Origin: Arthrobacter sp. ISL-28
GTDB lineage: Bacteria > Actinomycetota > Actinomycetes > Actinomycetales > Micrococcaceae
Direction: 5' to 3'
Assembly: GCF_018613875.1 (NCBI RefSeq)
Contig: NZ_JAGGPJ010000003.1
Span: 62,001 to 126,000 of the forward strand
Length of the DNA: 64,000 bases
The notes under the pieces were generated by a model, which saw nothing but the letters and a program-made list of their open reading frames with translations, was not told the origin of the DNA and made no database searches. A program made the translations under genes and the position numbers. How positions within the stretch are numbered: the stretch's first letter is position 1; every line of letters starts with the position of its first letter. This document shows positions 53,377 through 61,782 of the stretch, piece after piece.

Positions 53377-54441
53377 TCACCGGGCTGGTGAAGGGGCCGC
53401 TTCGCCTGTCTGGAAATCGGCGTCGACCGAACCGGCGGAAGAAGCGCAGGGGGAATGCGCCGAGGAACGCTCGGGCCACAGGACCAGAGCGATGGCGGCG
53501 GACCCGAGGATCAAGCCGGCGAGGGTGGCGGGAGTGAACGGTTCCGCGAACAGGAAAGCCCCGGCTACAGCTGTGGTCGGGGCGACCAGGAAGAGGAGGG
53601 CATTGAGCGTAGTGATGCCGATCCGGCGGAGGAGGAACCAGTACAGGGCGTAGGCGATGAGGGTGGGGACGATCGCGATCACCAGGGTGGAGATCCAGAA
53701 GTCAGGGGTGGCCGGTGGCGCTAGGGTTCCGGCGAGAGACCCGAGCAGGGCGACCGCGACGAGAGTCACGGCGGCATGCGTGGACAGGGTGGCAAAGACA
53801 CCGAGGCGTGCCGAGGTGCGGCGCTCCAGGAATGTGGCCGTGACGAGGCTCGCGAGGGCGACGAGCGGGAGCAGATAGGCGGGGCCTGGAGACGCAACTG
53901 CGGATGCGTCTGAAGCTACGATCAGGGCGACGCCACTGGCGCCGAACACGAGGCCGAGCCATTGGAGTGCACGCACGCGGAGCCCAAGGAGCGGTCCCAC
54001 GAGGGTGGCGATGACAAGGGGCTGGATGGCATCGATGAGCGCGGTGGTCCCCGACGAGACGCCGGCGGCGATGGCCAGGTAGATAGGCACGACGTAGCCG
54101 AATTGGGCGAAGAATCCGATGACGAGATGGGGGCGGATGTCGCGCCAGCCGGGCAGGTCCGCGCGCGGAAGGACTGAGCCGCCGGAGGGTCTCCCGGGCC
54201 GGCTTTTCGAACCGATGCCAGCCGCCCGACGATGGGTGATGTTGACTCGGAGGGCGGTTCCGGCGACGGCGAGTGCCAGGATCACCACGACAATGAGGAA
54301 TCTCCAGAAGACGACCGTAAGCGCCGGGGCGCCAGCGGTGCCGATCTTGGCTACGAGAAAACCAGAACTCCAACTGAGAACGAACGCGACGGAAGCTCCG
54401 ATCAGGACAATGCGCTGAGGTATACCGTTCTGTTTACTCAT
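53377..54441 (-). CDS. EamA/DMT family transporter, TetR-controlled
   Basis: The protein is 354 aa from the ATG at 54439-54441; the open frame reaches 54897 but only antisense to the TetR gene. Ten hydrophobic helices in two EamA repeats are visible, for example VLIGASVAFVLSWSSGFLVA and ALTVVFWRFLIVVVILALAV at the start, and LYWFLLRRIGITTLNALLFL near the end. DMT/EamA proteins export metabolites or drugs. The first codons contain one of two TetR-type operators shared with the divergent tetR gene, which supports a regulated efflux pair. Confidence 0.85.
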   Translation of the reverse strand: MSKQNGIPQRIVLIGASVAFVLSWSSGFLVAKIGTAGAPALTVVFWRFLIVVVILALAVAGTALRVNITHRRAAGIGSKSRPGRPSGGSVLPRADLPGWRDIRPHLVIGFFAQFGYVVPIYLAIAAGVSSGTTALIDAIQPLVIATLVGPLLGLRVRALQWLGLVFGASGVALIVASDASAVASPGPAYLLPLVALASLVTATFLERRTSARLGVFATLSTHAAVTLVAVALLGSLAGTLAPPATPDFWISTLVIAIVPTLIAYALYWFLLRRIGITTLNALLFLVAPTTAVAGAFLFAEPFTPATLAGLILGSAAIALVLWPERSSAHSPCASSAGSVDADFQTGEAAPSPAR

Positions 54442-54466
54442 GCTAATTAGTATACAGAACGGTATA
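54421..54466. promoter_or_regulatory. Twin TetR operators in inverted orientation
   Basis: TATACAGAACGGTATA at 54451-54466 is a near-palindrome (TATAC-N6-GTATA). TATACCGTTCTGTTTA at 54421-54436 is its reverse complement at all but one position. The 13-base arms at 54421-54433 and 54454-54466 are exact inverted repeats. One box lies in the first codons of the EamA gene, the other 8 bp before the tetR ATG, so one regulator could silence both genes. Confidence 0.78.
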
Positions 54467-54474
54467 GTAGATGC

Positions 54475-55083
54475 ATGATGAAAGATCGCCGTGAGGTGAT
54501 GCACAGAGACACGAATGAGCTGCCCAAGTACACGAAGGGAGCGGAACGGGTTCTGCTCGCCGCGTCCGAGCTGTTCTATCGTGAGGGAATCCACGCGGTA
54601 GGGGTGGACACGATCGCCGCGGCGGCCGGCGTAACCAAGAAAACCCTGTACGACCAGTTCGGTTCGAAAGAGGCGCTGGCGGTGGCCTACCTCCGACGGC
54701 GGGACGCCCGGTGGCGCGAATACCTCGAAAAAGAACTCGCGCAGGTATCTGCAGGCGGCACCGAGCGGATCCTCGCGATCTTCGACATCTCCGGGCGGTG
54801 GGCCATCGACAACAGCGACAAAGGGTGTTGCGCGATCAACGCGCGGGCCGAGACGGATGACCCGGAGAACCCCATCGCGGCGGAAGCCATCCGCCAAAAG
54901 AAATGGTTGAGAGACCTACTTGAGCAGCTGTGCAGGGAAGCGTCCGTTGCTGATCCTGCCCAGACAGCCGACTCGTTGATGCTTCTGTACGAGGGCGGGC
55001 TCGTGACAATGGGAATGGGTACCTTCCCGCAGCCCTTCGCGGTAGGGCGAGACGCAGCAGCGCGACTGCTCGCCACCAGCTAG
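54475..55083 (+). CDS. TetR family repressor
   Basis: The protein is 202 aa. The TetR helix-turn-helix is at about 22-68: RVLLAASELFYREGIHAVGV, then DTIAAAAGVTKKTLYDQFGS and KEALAVAYL. The C-terminal ligand domain includes DNSDKGCCAINARAE, typical of a TetR group paired with transporters. It diverges from the EamA exporter and has an operator ending 8 bp before its start, which implies autorepression. The start at 54475 follows the operator directly; a second Met at codon 9 is possible. Confidence 0.87.
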   Translation: MMKDRREVMHRDTNELPKYTKGAERVLLAASELFYREGIHAVGVDTIAAAAGVTKKTLYDQFGSKEALAVAYLRRRDARWREYLEKELAQVSAGGTERILAIFDISGRWAIDNSDKGCCAINARAETDDPENPIAAEAIRQKKWLRDLLEQLCREASVADPAQTADSLMLLYEGGLVTMGMGTFPQPFAVGRDAAARLLATS

Positions 55084-55142
55084 TCTCCTGGCGTCTTAGC
55101 GCCATGTCAGGGCGGACGCGCGTCGCCCAACTGGCTGCAAAG

Positions 55143-55928
55143 TCAGGAGCCAGCGGATGCCGCACTCTCGCGTTCCGCCCGCGCCCAGTGCGCACGCAGC
55201 AGCTCAGCAAGCCGCTCGGGCTCGATCCGGTGTGGCGGGTCGAAGTGGTGCCGCTTGGGGAACACCTCCAGGCGGAAGTCCGGGAAGAAGACCCTGGACA
55301 GCCGGCTGGCAATCTCGCCGTAGTCGTCCGGGTTGCTCAGGCCGCCGAGGGCGAAGAACACCGGTTGGCGAAAGGCTGCCAAACGCGCCCGGTCCAGGTC
55401 GTAGCTCTTGAAGGTCCGCAGGAACGCCCTGATACCCGCGGGCCGCTTGGCCATCCACGGCGGCGGGGGACCCGGCGGCGGTGGCGGAAGGACGACGTCG
55501 GGCTTCACTCCCAGCCTCATGAAGGCGGGCATGAACTGCTCAGGCGGCAGGTCCTCCAACCGCTCATAGGCCTTCCACAGCTCAGTGTGCGCCGGGCTCC
55601 AGTCCCAGTTCCCTGCCCAGGCCGGCTCCAACAGCGCCAGGCTCAGCAGCCGGTCCGGATGCTTGGCGGCGAAAGCCAGCGCCGCCGCGCCGCCACCCGA
55701 ATAGCCAGCAAGATGGAACGTCTCCCACCCCCGGGCATCGGCTTCGCGCAGCACGCCGTCGATCTCCGTGTCCAGGCTCCAGCCTTGCGGCAGCACGTCG
55801 CCCGCGTAGAGTTCCAGGTCCTTGGCAACAGCGTCGAAGTCGGACCCCAGTGCCGCAGTCAGAGCGCCGTACGCCGGCTGCGCGGGAAGCACGCTCCCGG
55901 GGAGAAGGATGGCCCGAATCCGATCCAT
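55143..55928 (-). CDS. Alpha/beta hydrolase
   Basis: The protein is 261 aa. The fold is recognised from the nucleophile elbow LAGYSGGGAAALAFAAKHPD (G-x-S-x-G with catalytic Ser near 77), the early AILLPGSVLPAQPAY strand-loop, and the C-terminal His in PKRHHFDPPHRIEPERLAE. A Pro-rich loop in the middle (VVLPPPPPGPPPPW) belongs to the cap region. It is cytosolic (no signal peptide). The substrate cannot be deduced. It stands alone on the minus strand between the tetR gene and a kinase remnant. Confidence 0.8.
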   Translation of the reverse strand: MDRIRAILLPGSVLPAQPAYGALTAALGSDFDAVAKDLELYAGDVLPQGWSLDTEIDGVLREADARGWETFHLAGYSGGGAAALAFAAKHPDRLLSLALLEPAWAGNWDWSPAHTELWKAYERLEDLPPEQFMPAFMRLGVKPDVVLPPPPPGPPPPWMAKRPAGIRAFLRTFKSYDLDRARLAAFRQPVFFALGGLSNPDDYGEIASRLSRVFFPDFRLEVFPKRHHFDPPHRIEPERLAELLRAHWARAERESAASAGS

Positions 55929-55957
55929 GAACGAACCATACGCCCGGTCAGCTCTCC

Positions 55958-56155
55958 CTAACAGCCCCGCGGCGAGGACCCTTGGGTTGCTCGGCAGGCC
56001 TGCCTATCGGTGTGTGGATGAGCCGTGACCCTGGGCTGCACCAGGACTTCTTGCAGGGTCGCCATGGAATTGTCGCCCGGGGTAGTCATGGCCAATGCGC
56101 CATGGGCTGCACCGATTTCTACGGCCTCCTGTACGGAGAGTCCCTGAAACATACG
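55958..56155 (-). pseudogene. C-terminal remnant of a PfkB/KDG-kinase-like sugar kinase
   Basis: On the minus strand the reading FQGLSVQEAVEIGAAHGALA, then MTTPGDNSMATLQEVL, is the typical end of 2-keto-3-deoxygluconate kinases, after the catalytic Asp. Upstream of it the frame runs antisense into a nucleoside hydrolase remnant, so the N-terminal and catalytic parts are missing. The two remnants abut tail to head, marking a recombination junction near 56155. Confidence 0.62.
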
Positions 56156-56567
56156 TGCTGGAGGAAAGCCACCGGCAGGAACTGCTGGCCGCGGGACGTC
56201 CGGTCCCGCAGGCGCTCGGCGACATGCTCGGCTATTACTTCCGCTTCTACGAGAGCCCGTTCGGCCGGGCCTGCTCCGCGATGCACGACCCCCTCGCCGC
56301 GGCCCTCGCGGTGGGCGGCGTCGGCGCCGCGGTCGCCCCGGTGGTGACGGTCGACACGACACCACCGGCGGTCCCGGCCGCGGCCAGACCATCTGCGATC
56401 TCCGCGGACGGTACATGGACTATCCGGAGCAGCCCGGCGCCCGCTGCCGGGTGGTGCTGGAGCTCGACGGCGACTTCGCGCCGCACCTGGTGGAGACCCT
56501 GCTTTCGTTTGGTGACGCGGAAAGCACGACGGCGGCGCTCGCCTCCGCGGCCACGTCACCGGCCTGA
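56155..56567 (+). pseudogene. 3' remnant of a second nucleoside hydrolase gene, with frameshift
   Basis: From 56155 the frame reads VLEESHRQELL, then MLGYYFRFYESPFGRACSAM and HDPLAAALAVG, closely matching residues about 205-265 of the intact hydrolase at 41069-42076. Near 56,363 the match shifts one base and continues GPGRGQTICDLRG, YPEQPGARCRVVLELDGDFA and STTAALASAATSPA to the stop at 56567. The N-terminal two thirds with the DxDxxxDD metal site are absent. It is therefore both truncated and frameshifted and cannot encode an enzyme. Confidence 0.85.
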
Positions 56568-56690
56568 GTACGCCCAGCGACGGGAGCCTTTGTGAGTGCC
56601 CGGTATCGTAACGCGTCATGGGGGACAACCGCCGTGTAATTTACCGACAGGCACTATCTAGCCAGTGCAGATTGAAGCAACATACCTCTC

Positions 56691-57983
56691 ATGAAAAGAA
56701 TCGTTATAGCTAGCTTCGCGGCGGTAGTCATGGCCTGTGGCGCAATCACCTTGGCAGCCCCAAGCAACGCAGTGACCACGAGCAACGCGGCGGCCCAGTC
56801 ATCACACATCGCGGGGCAAATCATGGTGAAATTCCGCGACAAGGACGCGGCGGCCGGCGTCCTCCGGCAGCATGGCCTCAGGGAGGGCCCCGGTATCGGC
56901 AGCACCGGTGCCCTCCTCATCAAAGTACCGGCCGGCAAAGAGCTTCAACTCACCGAGGCATTGAGCCGGAACCGCGCGGTTGAATACGCCGAGCCGGACG
57001 AGCTGGTTACCGCCGCTACAACTGACACTTACTTCGAACGCCAATACGCTCTGCACAACGTGGGTCAATCATTTTCCAACACCGCCAACACGCTCACTGT
57101 GGCCGGGGGCGAACCGGACGCTGACATCGACGCCGTCGAAGCGTGGGACGCCGTCGAAGCGTGGAACGTCACCGGAGGAAGCGGCATCAAGGTTGCCATC
57201 ATCGATTCAGGTGTCGCAAGCGACAACCCCGACATCACACCAAAGGTTGTTGCACGCGCCAACTTCAGTGGTACGGCAACCGGTGAAGACAATTACGGCC
57301 ACGGCACCCACGTTGCCGGTATCGTTGCCGCCGCCCACAACTCCACCGGTGTCGCCGGTGTGTGCCCGGAATGCACCATCCTGGACGCCAAAGTGCTTAA
57401 CGACAACGGATCCGGCGCTACATCGGCCATTGCAAAGGGCATCGACTGGGCCGTCAGCAATGGTGCCAAGGTGATCAACATGAGCCTCGGACAGCGCGTC
57501 TCTTCACGCACCCTCGAAACTGCCGTCAATAGTGCGTGGAACCAAGGGGTGGTGATCGTTGCCGCAGCCGGCAACGCCGGTACCCAGGCCAAGATCTACC
57601 CGGGTGCGTACACCAACGTTATTTCCGTGGCTGCAACCGACAACAAAGACAACAAAGCATCCTTCTCAACCTACGGCAAGTGGGTGGATCTCGCAGCGCC
57701 GGGTGTGAGTGTCTACTCGACGTTCCCGAACCACCCCTTCGTCCTTGGTACGCAGAACGGCCGGTCCACGAGTTATGACATTGCCAGCGGCACCTCAATG
57801 GCCTCACCTATTGTCGCCGGCGTTGCCGCGCTTGTCTGGAGCTCGCCTGCCGGCACCGCAAACACATCAGTCCGCGCGAAAGTCGAATCAACCGCCGATG
57901 TTATTTCTGGCACCGGCACCTTCTGGGCGCACGGCCGCGTGAACGCATGCAAGGCTGTCGATGGTAAGTGTCCGGTGCCCTGA
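56691..57983 (+). CDS. Secreted subtilisin-family (S8) serine protease, copy 1
   Basis: The protein is 430 aa. Signal peptide 1-27 (core IASFAAVVMACGAITLAAPS). An inhibitor-like propeptide follows (IAGQIMVKFRD to VEYAEPDELVTAA). The catalytic domain carries Asp172 in VAIIDSGVA, His204 in NYGHGTHVAG, the oxyanion Asn in VIVAAAGNAG, and Ser near 368 in SGTSMASPIVAG. This is a thermitase-like architecture of an extracellular protease. A six-residue tandem duplication (DAVEAW twice) sits just before the catalytic Asp and is absent from the paralogue at 60412-61656. Catalytic residues are intact. Confidence 0.92.
   Translation: MKRIVIASFAAVVMACGAITLAAPSNAVTTSNAAAQSSHIAGQIMVKFRDKDAAAGVLRQHGLREGPGIGSTGALLIKVPAGKELQLTEALSRNRAVEYAEPDELVTAATTDTYFERQYALHNVGQSFSNTANTLTVAGGEPDADIDAVEAWDAVEAWNVTGGSGIKVAIIDSGVASDNPDITPKVVARANFSGTATGEDNYGHGTHVAGIVAAAHNSTGVAGVCPECTILDAKVLNDNGSGATSAIAKGIDWAVSNGAKVINMSLGQRVSSRTLETAVNSAWNQGVVIVAAAGNAGTQAKIYPGAYTNVISVAATDNKDNKASFSTYGKWVDLAAPGVSVYSTFPNHPFVLGTQNGRSTSYDIASGTSMASPIVAGVAALVWSSPAGTANTSVRAKVESTADVISGTGTFWAHGRVNACKAVDGKCPVP
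57129..57164 (+). repeat. 18-bp tandem duplication inside the protease gene
   Basis: GACGCCGTCGAAGCGTGG occurs twice without spacer, at 57129-57146 and 57147-57164. It adds six codons (D-A-V-E-A-W) in frame between propeptide and catalytic core. The paralogous gene has a single DAVDAW. Confidence 0.85.
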
Positions 57984-58125
57984 TACTCAGCCAGTGAAAA
58001 GTGGCGGAGTATTTTTGCAAAGAACCTACGTCTGGAGGGACTGCATCTTTGGGAGATGCCCCCGCCCGGTCCGGGATGAGGCATTTGGCAAGGTAGAAGG
58101 GCGTGGTGCCGCCGTCGTCGTCGAG
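57960..58125 (-). pseudogene. Fragment of a GntR/UTRA-type regulator
   Basis: The minus strand reads LDDDGGTTPFYLAKCLIPDR. FYLAKCLI matches the end of the UTRA-like protein at the right window edge (RPFYLAKCLI), and 58029-58103 resembles 63849-63922 closely at the DNA level. DDDGGTT plus its flanking 21 bases (58101-58121) is identical to 61875-61895. It looks like an internally deleted scrap of one regulator family. Confidence 0.5.
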
Positions 58126-58175
58126 CTCCAAAAGGGGAGGGGGAACCGCTGCCGAGGGTGACCCGGCCGGCGGAG

Positions 58176-58208
58176 GACTACCCGGAGTAGCCCGGCGCCC
58201 GCTGCCGG
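58176..58208 (+). repeat. 33-bp fragment of the nucleoside hydrolase gene
   Basis: These 33 bases match 56418-56450, inside the second nucleoside hydrolase remnant, at 31 positions (codons for DYPEQPGARCR, with one change to a stop). A second copy of part of the decayed gene therefore lies beyond the first protease gene. Confidence 0.6.
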
Positions 58209-58227
58209 CGTCCAGCGAACGGGTGCC

Positions 58228-59649
58228 TCATCCCACTTTCCGCGGTTTGATGACGAGCCCGACGACGGCGGCCAGCGCGAGGGTGGAGAGGATGGTCGCC
58301 GACCAGAACCCGGCCCGTCCGCCGGTCAGGAAGTCGCCGGGGGTGGCGAAGGCCGCATAGGTCGAAGCCACGATGGCCAGTCCGACGGCGCCGCCAAGTT
58401 GCTGCATTGTCTGGAAAAGCCCAGAGGCGGACCCTGCGTGCTCGGGTTCGACGTTGCGAAGAGCGAGCGTCGTGAGCGGCATGAACGTCATGCCGGCTGA
58501 GATTCCCGTAAACAGCAGGGCAACCATGACGATCACGAAGGGGGTGTTCGGGCTCAGTTGCGTGAGCGGCAGGAAGGCGACGACGCGAAGGGCCGTGCCG
58601 ACGATGACGAGGCGGACGGCCCCGAAGCGATCGACCAGCCGCGGGACGATCCGCGACATCGCGAAAATACTCAGGGGCATCGGCAGGAACGCCAGCCCCG
58701 TCATCACTGGCGTGAGGTGCAGATCGTTTTCAAGGTACTGGACCATGAGAAAGAACATCGCCAGCATCCCGCCATAGGTGGCCGCCATCGCCGCCAGCGC
58801 CGCCACTCGGCTCGGGCTGCGGAGCAGCTGCGGGCGGAGCAAGGGGTGGGCCACTCTCCGCTCGGTAAAGGCGAGCACGGTGATCAGCGCTGCGCCGACC
58901 ACGAGTCCTCCGATCGTGCGGGGACTGGACCAGCCGTCGTCGCCCGCCTGGATGAGAGCCCACACAATGGCGACGGCGCCGCCCGTTGCGGTCACTGCTC
59001 CGAGAATGTCGAAGCGCCCGGGTCTCCGGGGAGTTTCGGCGACGAGGCGCGGCACGGCAACGAGGACGACGACGCCGATCGGCACATTGATGAAGAGGGT
59101 CCACCGCCAGTTGGCCATGTCGGTGAGCAGGCCGCCAAGAATGAGCCCGAGCGCGCCGCCCATCGAGGCGACGGCGGAGAACAATGCAAGCGCTCGGTTC
59201 CGTGCGCCGTCGTCCCGTGCGCTCGTAGTGATGAGGGCGAGCACGCTCGGGGCGGCGAACGCGGCACCGAGGCCTTGGAGTGCCCGCGCGATGACGAGGA
59301 GAAGGGGTGAGGTGGCCAGGCCGCCGAGCAGCGAGAAGACCGTGAAGACGGCGACGCCCACCAAGAACGTGCGGCGACGGCCGAAGACGTCTCCGATCCG
59401 TCCGCCGAGCAGCAAGAGGCCGCCGAAGGCAACGGCGTAGCCGTTCAAGACCCAGCTGAGCTGGGCGCGGTCGAAATGGAGGTCGGTGGCGATGCGGGGG
59501 AGTGCGACGTTGACGACGGTCGCGTCGAGGACAAGCATGAGTTGGGCAAGCATGACCAGCCAGAGGCCGATGCTGCCGGCGCGGCCGCGCGGATTACCGC
59601 TTCTCCGGGCGATCCTGGCGGGCCCGCGTGTGGCGGTTGTGGTTGTCAT
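58228..59649 (-). CDS. DHA2 (EmrB/QacA) family 14-helix MFS exporter
   Basis: The protein is 473 aa. The first helix carries MLVLDATVVNVALPRIATDL, typical of drug:H+ antiporter 2 members. Motif A is GGRIGDVFGRRRTFLVG, and the antiporter motif C region is VASMGGALGLILGGLL. About 14 helices are visible. Export of a drug or toxic metabolite is expected; the substrate is unknown. The divergent tetR gene at 59764 and a palindromic operator between them suggest inducible efflux. It is inserted between two paralogous protease genes. Confidence 0.88.
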   Translation of the reverse strand: MTTTTATRGPARIARRSGNPRGRAGSIGLWLVMLAQLMLVLDATVVNVALPRIATDLHFDRAQLSWVLNGYAVAFGGLLLLGGRIGDVFGRRRTFLVGVAVFTVFSLLGGLATSPLLLVIARALQGLGAAFAAPSVLALITTSARDDGARNRALALFSAVASMGGALGLILGGLLTDMANWRWTLFINVPIGVVVLVAVPRLVAETPRRPGRFDILGAVTATGGAVAIVWALIQAGDDGWSSPRTIGGLVVGAALITVLAFTERRVAHPLLRPQLLRSPSRVAALAAMAATYGGMLAMFFLMVQYLENDLHLTPVMTGLAFLPMPLSIFAMSRIVPRLVDRFGAVRLVIVGTALRVVAFLPLTQLSPNTPFVIVMVALLFTGISAGMTFMPLTTLALRNVEPEHAGSASGLFQTMQQLGGAVGLAIVASTYAAFATPGDFLTGGRAGFWSATILSTLALAAVVGLVIKPRKVG

Positions 59650-59717
59650 GGGAGGTGTCCTGTTCTAGCCGAAGGGCTGACGTACACTAAGAGGAGAGAT
59701 GCTCCGGTTAGAACTAT

Positions 59718-59734
59718 ACGGAGACGCTCTCCGT
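59718..59734. promoter_or_regulatory. TetR operator, ACGGAGA-N3-TCTCCGT
   Basis: The 7-base arms are perfect inverted repeats separated by CGC. It lies between the divergent MFS and tetR genes, 29 bp before the tetR GTG. A weaker GGAGAGATGCTCC at about 59694-59706 may be a second half-site. Confidence 0.75.
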
Positions 59735-59763
59735 TTGGCAACCATGCTTTGAAAGGTGTTTCT

Positions 59764-60312
59764 GTGCGCGCTGACGCTCAACGCAATCGCGATCGGATCG
59801 TGGAGGTTGCACGTGCGTTCTTCCGTGCCAAAGGCTTCGACGCCGTTTCGATGGACGAGGTTGCCAAAGGGGCCGAGGTGGGCGCCGGCACGCTGTACCG
59901 GCACTTCCCGACCAAAGAGTCCCTGTATGACGCGGTCCTTGAGGCCTGGGCGGAGAAGGTCAATGAGGCAGTCGACAGAGCGCTTTCGCCCGATGCATCG
60001 GCGCGGGAGCAACTGTTGACGTGGCTGACGGACTACGCGGCGATGCTGACAGAACACAAGGGTGCAGCCGCGCGGATCACTGCTGCGCTGGGCGACCCCG
60101 GCTCCCCGTTCGCGGCGAAATGCACGACTTACCTCAACGCGAATCAGCGCGTGATTGACGCGTTGGACTCGGCCCTGCGTCCCGGCGTCGAGGCAATGCA
60201 AATCAGTCGGCTTGTTGGCGGGATGGCTGCAGTCGCAGACAACAGCGAGCTTCCCGCCGACGCAGTGGCATCGATGCTTGAGATCGTCGCTGACGGACTG
60301 CTCGCTCCCTGA
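59764..60312 (+). CDS. TetR family repressor of the adjacent MFS exporter
   Basis: The protein is 182 aa from the GTG at 59764 with AAAGG upstream; the frame opens much earlier, but only antisense to the exporter gene. The helix-turn-helix is RIVEVARAFFRAKGFDAVSM, DEVAKGAEVGAGTLYRHFPT. The C-terminal domain is of the SbtR-like type (LLTWLTDYAAMLTEHKGAAA). It most likely represses itself and the divergent exporter by binding the palindrome at 59718-59734. Confidence 0.88.
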   Translation: MRADAQRNRDRIVEVARAFFRAKGFDAVSMDEVAKGAEVGAGTLYRHFPTKESLYDAVLEAWAEKVNEAVDRALSPDASAREQLLTWLTDYAAMLTEHKGAAARITAALGDPGSPFAAKCTTYLNANQRVIDALDSALRPGVEAMQISRLVGGMAAVADNSELPADAVASMLEIVADGLLAP

Positions 60313-60370
60313 CGGGTTCAGAGGACGCGTTCGAGGTCTGCGGGTCCCGCGCCGACGCCTTTGCGGCCTT

Positions 60371-60401
60371 TGCCCCTACCCAGCCGCTGCAGGTAGGGGC
60401 A
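60371..60401 (+). promoter_or_regulatory. 10-bp-stem hairpin overlapping the ribosome site of protease copy 2
   Basis: TGCCCCTACC at 60371-60380 and GGTAGGGGCA at 60392-60401 are perfect inverted repeats with an 11-base loop. The right arm holds AGGTAGGGG, the only ribosome-site-like sequence before the ATG at 60412. It may terminate the tetR transcript, or hide the ribosome site of the protease. Confidence 0.65.
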
Positions 60402-60411
60402 AGATGACCCT

Positions 60412-61656
60412 ATGAAAAAACTCCTCATGGCCGGATTCACTGCAGCAATCATGGGGTTTGGCGCACTCACCTTCGCCGCCCCAGGTACCGGAGCGCCCGA
60501 ACCGTCACACATCACGGGTCAGATCATCGTCAAGTTCCGCGACGGTGGCGCGGCCGCCGGCGTCCTGCGCCAGCAGGGCCTCGGGGACGGCGCAACCATC
60601 GGCAGCACCGGCGCCCAACTGGTCAATGTTCCGGCCGGCAAGGAATCCCAACTCATCGACACCCTGAACCGCAACCCGGCCGTCGAGTATGCTGAGCCGG
60701 ACGAGATCGTTACCGCCGCTACGGATGACACATATTTCCCCCGCCAGTACGCACTGCAGAACGATGGCCAGTCATTCACGAACACTGCCGGCACAATCAA
60801 AGTGGCCGGGGGCACAGCGGACGCTGATGTGGACGCCGTCGACGCCTGGAGCTTCGCTACCGGGAGAGACATCAGAGTTGCTGTCCTCGATTCGGGTGTC
60901 GCAACCGACAACCCCGACATCAACCCGAAGGTTGTTGCCCGCGCCAACTTCAGTGGTGCGGCAACAAATGAAGACAATTACGGCCACGGCACCCATGTTG
61001 CCGGTATCGTTGCCGCCAGTCACAATACCTCTGGGGTGGCCGGTGTGTGCCCGGATTGCACGATTCTGGCTGGCAAGGTTCTGAACGACAGCGGTGTTGG
61101 ATCTACATCGAGCGTTGCAAACGGGATCAACTGGGCTGTCAGCAATGGTGCCAAAGTGATCAACATGAGCATCGGAGTGCGGGCGTCCCGCACCCTCGAG
61201 ACTGCCGTCAACAACGCCTGGAGCCAGGGTGTGGTGCTCGTTGCCGCAGCAGGCAACGGCGGTAACCAAACCAAGATCTACCCCGGCGCATACCCGAATG
61301 TCATCGCCGTCGCCGCTACCGACAACAACGACGCCAAAGCATCGTTCTCAACGTATGGAGCCAGCTGGGTGGATATCGCAGCGCCCGGATTCAACGTCTA
61401 TTCGACCTTCCCGAACCACCCGTTTGTCCTCGGGACGCAGAACAACCGCTCCATGGGGTATGACGTCGGCAACGGTACGTCAATGTCCTCAGCCATCGTC
61501 GCCGGCGTTGCCGCACTTGCCTGGAGCTCATCCGGCGCCACGCACACATCAGTGCGTGCAAACGTCGAATTAACCGCCGACCAGATTGATGGCACTGGCA
61601 CTTACTGGAAGCATGGCCGCGTGAACGCATGCGATGCGGTAGCTTGTGACCCTTAG
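60412..61656 (+). CDS. Secreted subtilisin-family (S8) serine protease, copy 2
   Basis: The protein is 414 aa, a close paralogue of copy 1 throughout. Signal peptide (KKLLMAGFTAAIMGFGALTF), propeptide (ITGQIIVKFRDGG to VEYAEPDEIVTAA), then the triad: Asp near 160 in VAVLDSGVA, His near 191 in NYGHGTHVAG, Ser near 356 in NGTSMSSAIVAG. The oxyanion Asn is in VLVAAAGNGG. It should be secreted and active. Downstream DNA also shares a 21-bp stretch with that after copy 1, so the duplication extended past the gene. A hairpin covers its ribosome site. Confidence 0.92.
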   Translation: MKKLLMAGFTAAIMGFGALTFAAPGTGAPEPSHITGQIIVKFRDGGAAAGVLRQQGLGDGATIGSTGAQLVNVPAGKESQLIDTLNRNPAVEYAEPDEIVTAATDDTYFPRQYALQNDGQSFTNTAGTIKVAGGTADADVDAVDAWSFATGRDIRVAVLDSGVATDNPDINPKVVARANFSGAATNEDNYGHGTHVAGIVAASHNTSGVAGVCPDCTILAGKVLNDSGVGSTSSVANGINWAVSNGAKVINMSIGVRASRTLETAVNNAWSQGVVLVAAAGNGGNQTKIYPGAYPNVIAVAATDNNDAKASFSTYGASWVDIAAPGFNVYSTFPNHPFVLGTQNNRSMGYDVGNGTSMSSAIVAGVAALAWSSSGATHTSVRANVELTADQIDGTGTYWKHGRVNACDAVACDP

Positions 61657-61782
61657 CTTCACCAGCTCAGGGCCCGAAAAGCCAGGCCTGCACCGCATGA
61701 CCGGCCCGCGCCCGCATGAACGGCCGGGCCCCGGGCCGGTTATGCGGGGGAGGGCCGCCTAAGCTCAGCCGGACGAGTCGGC

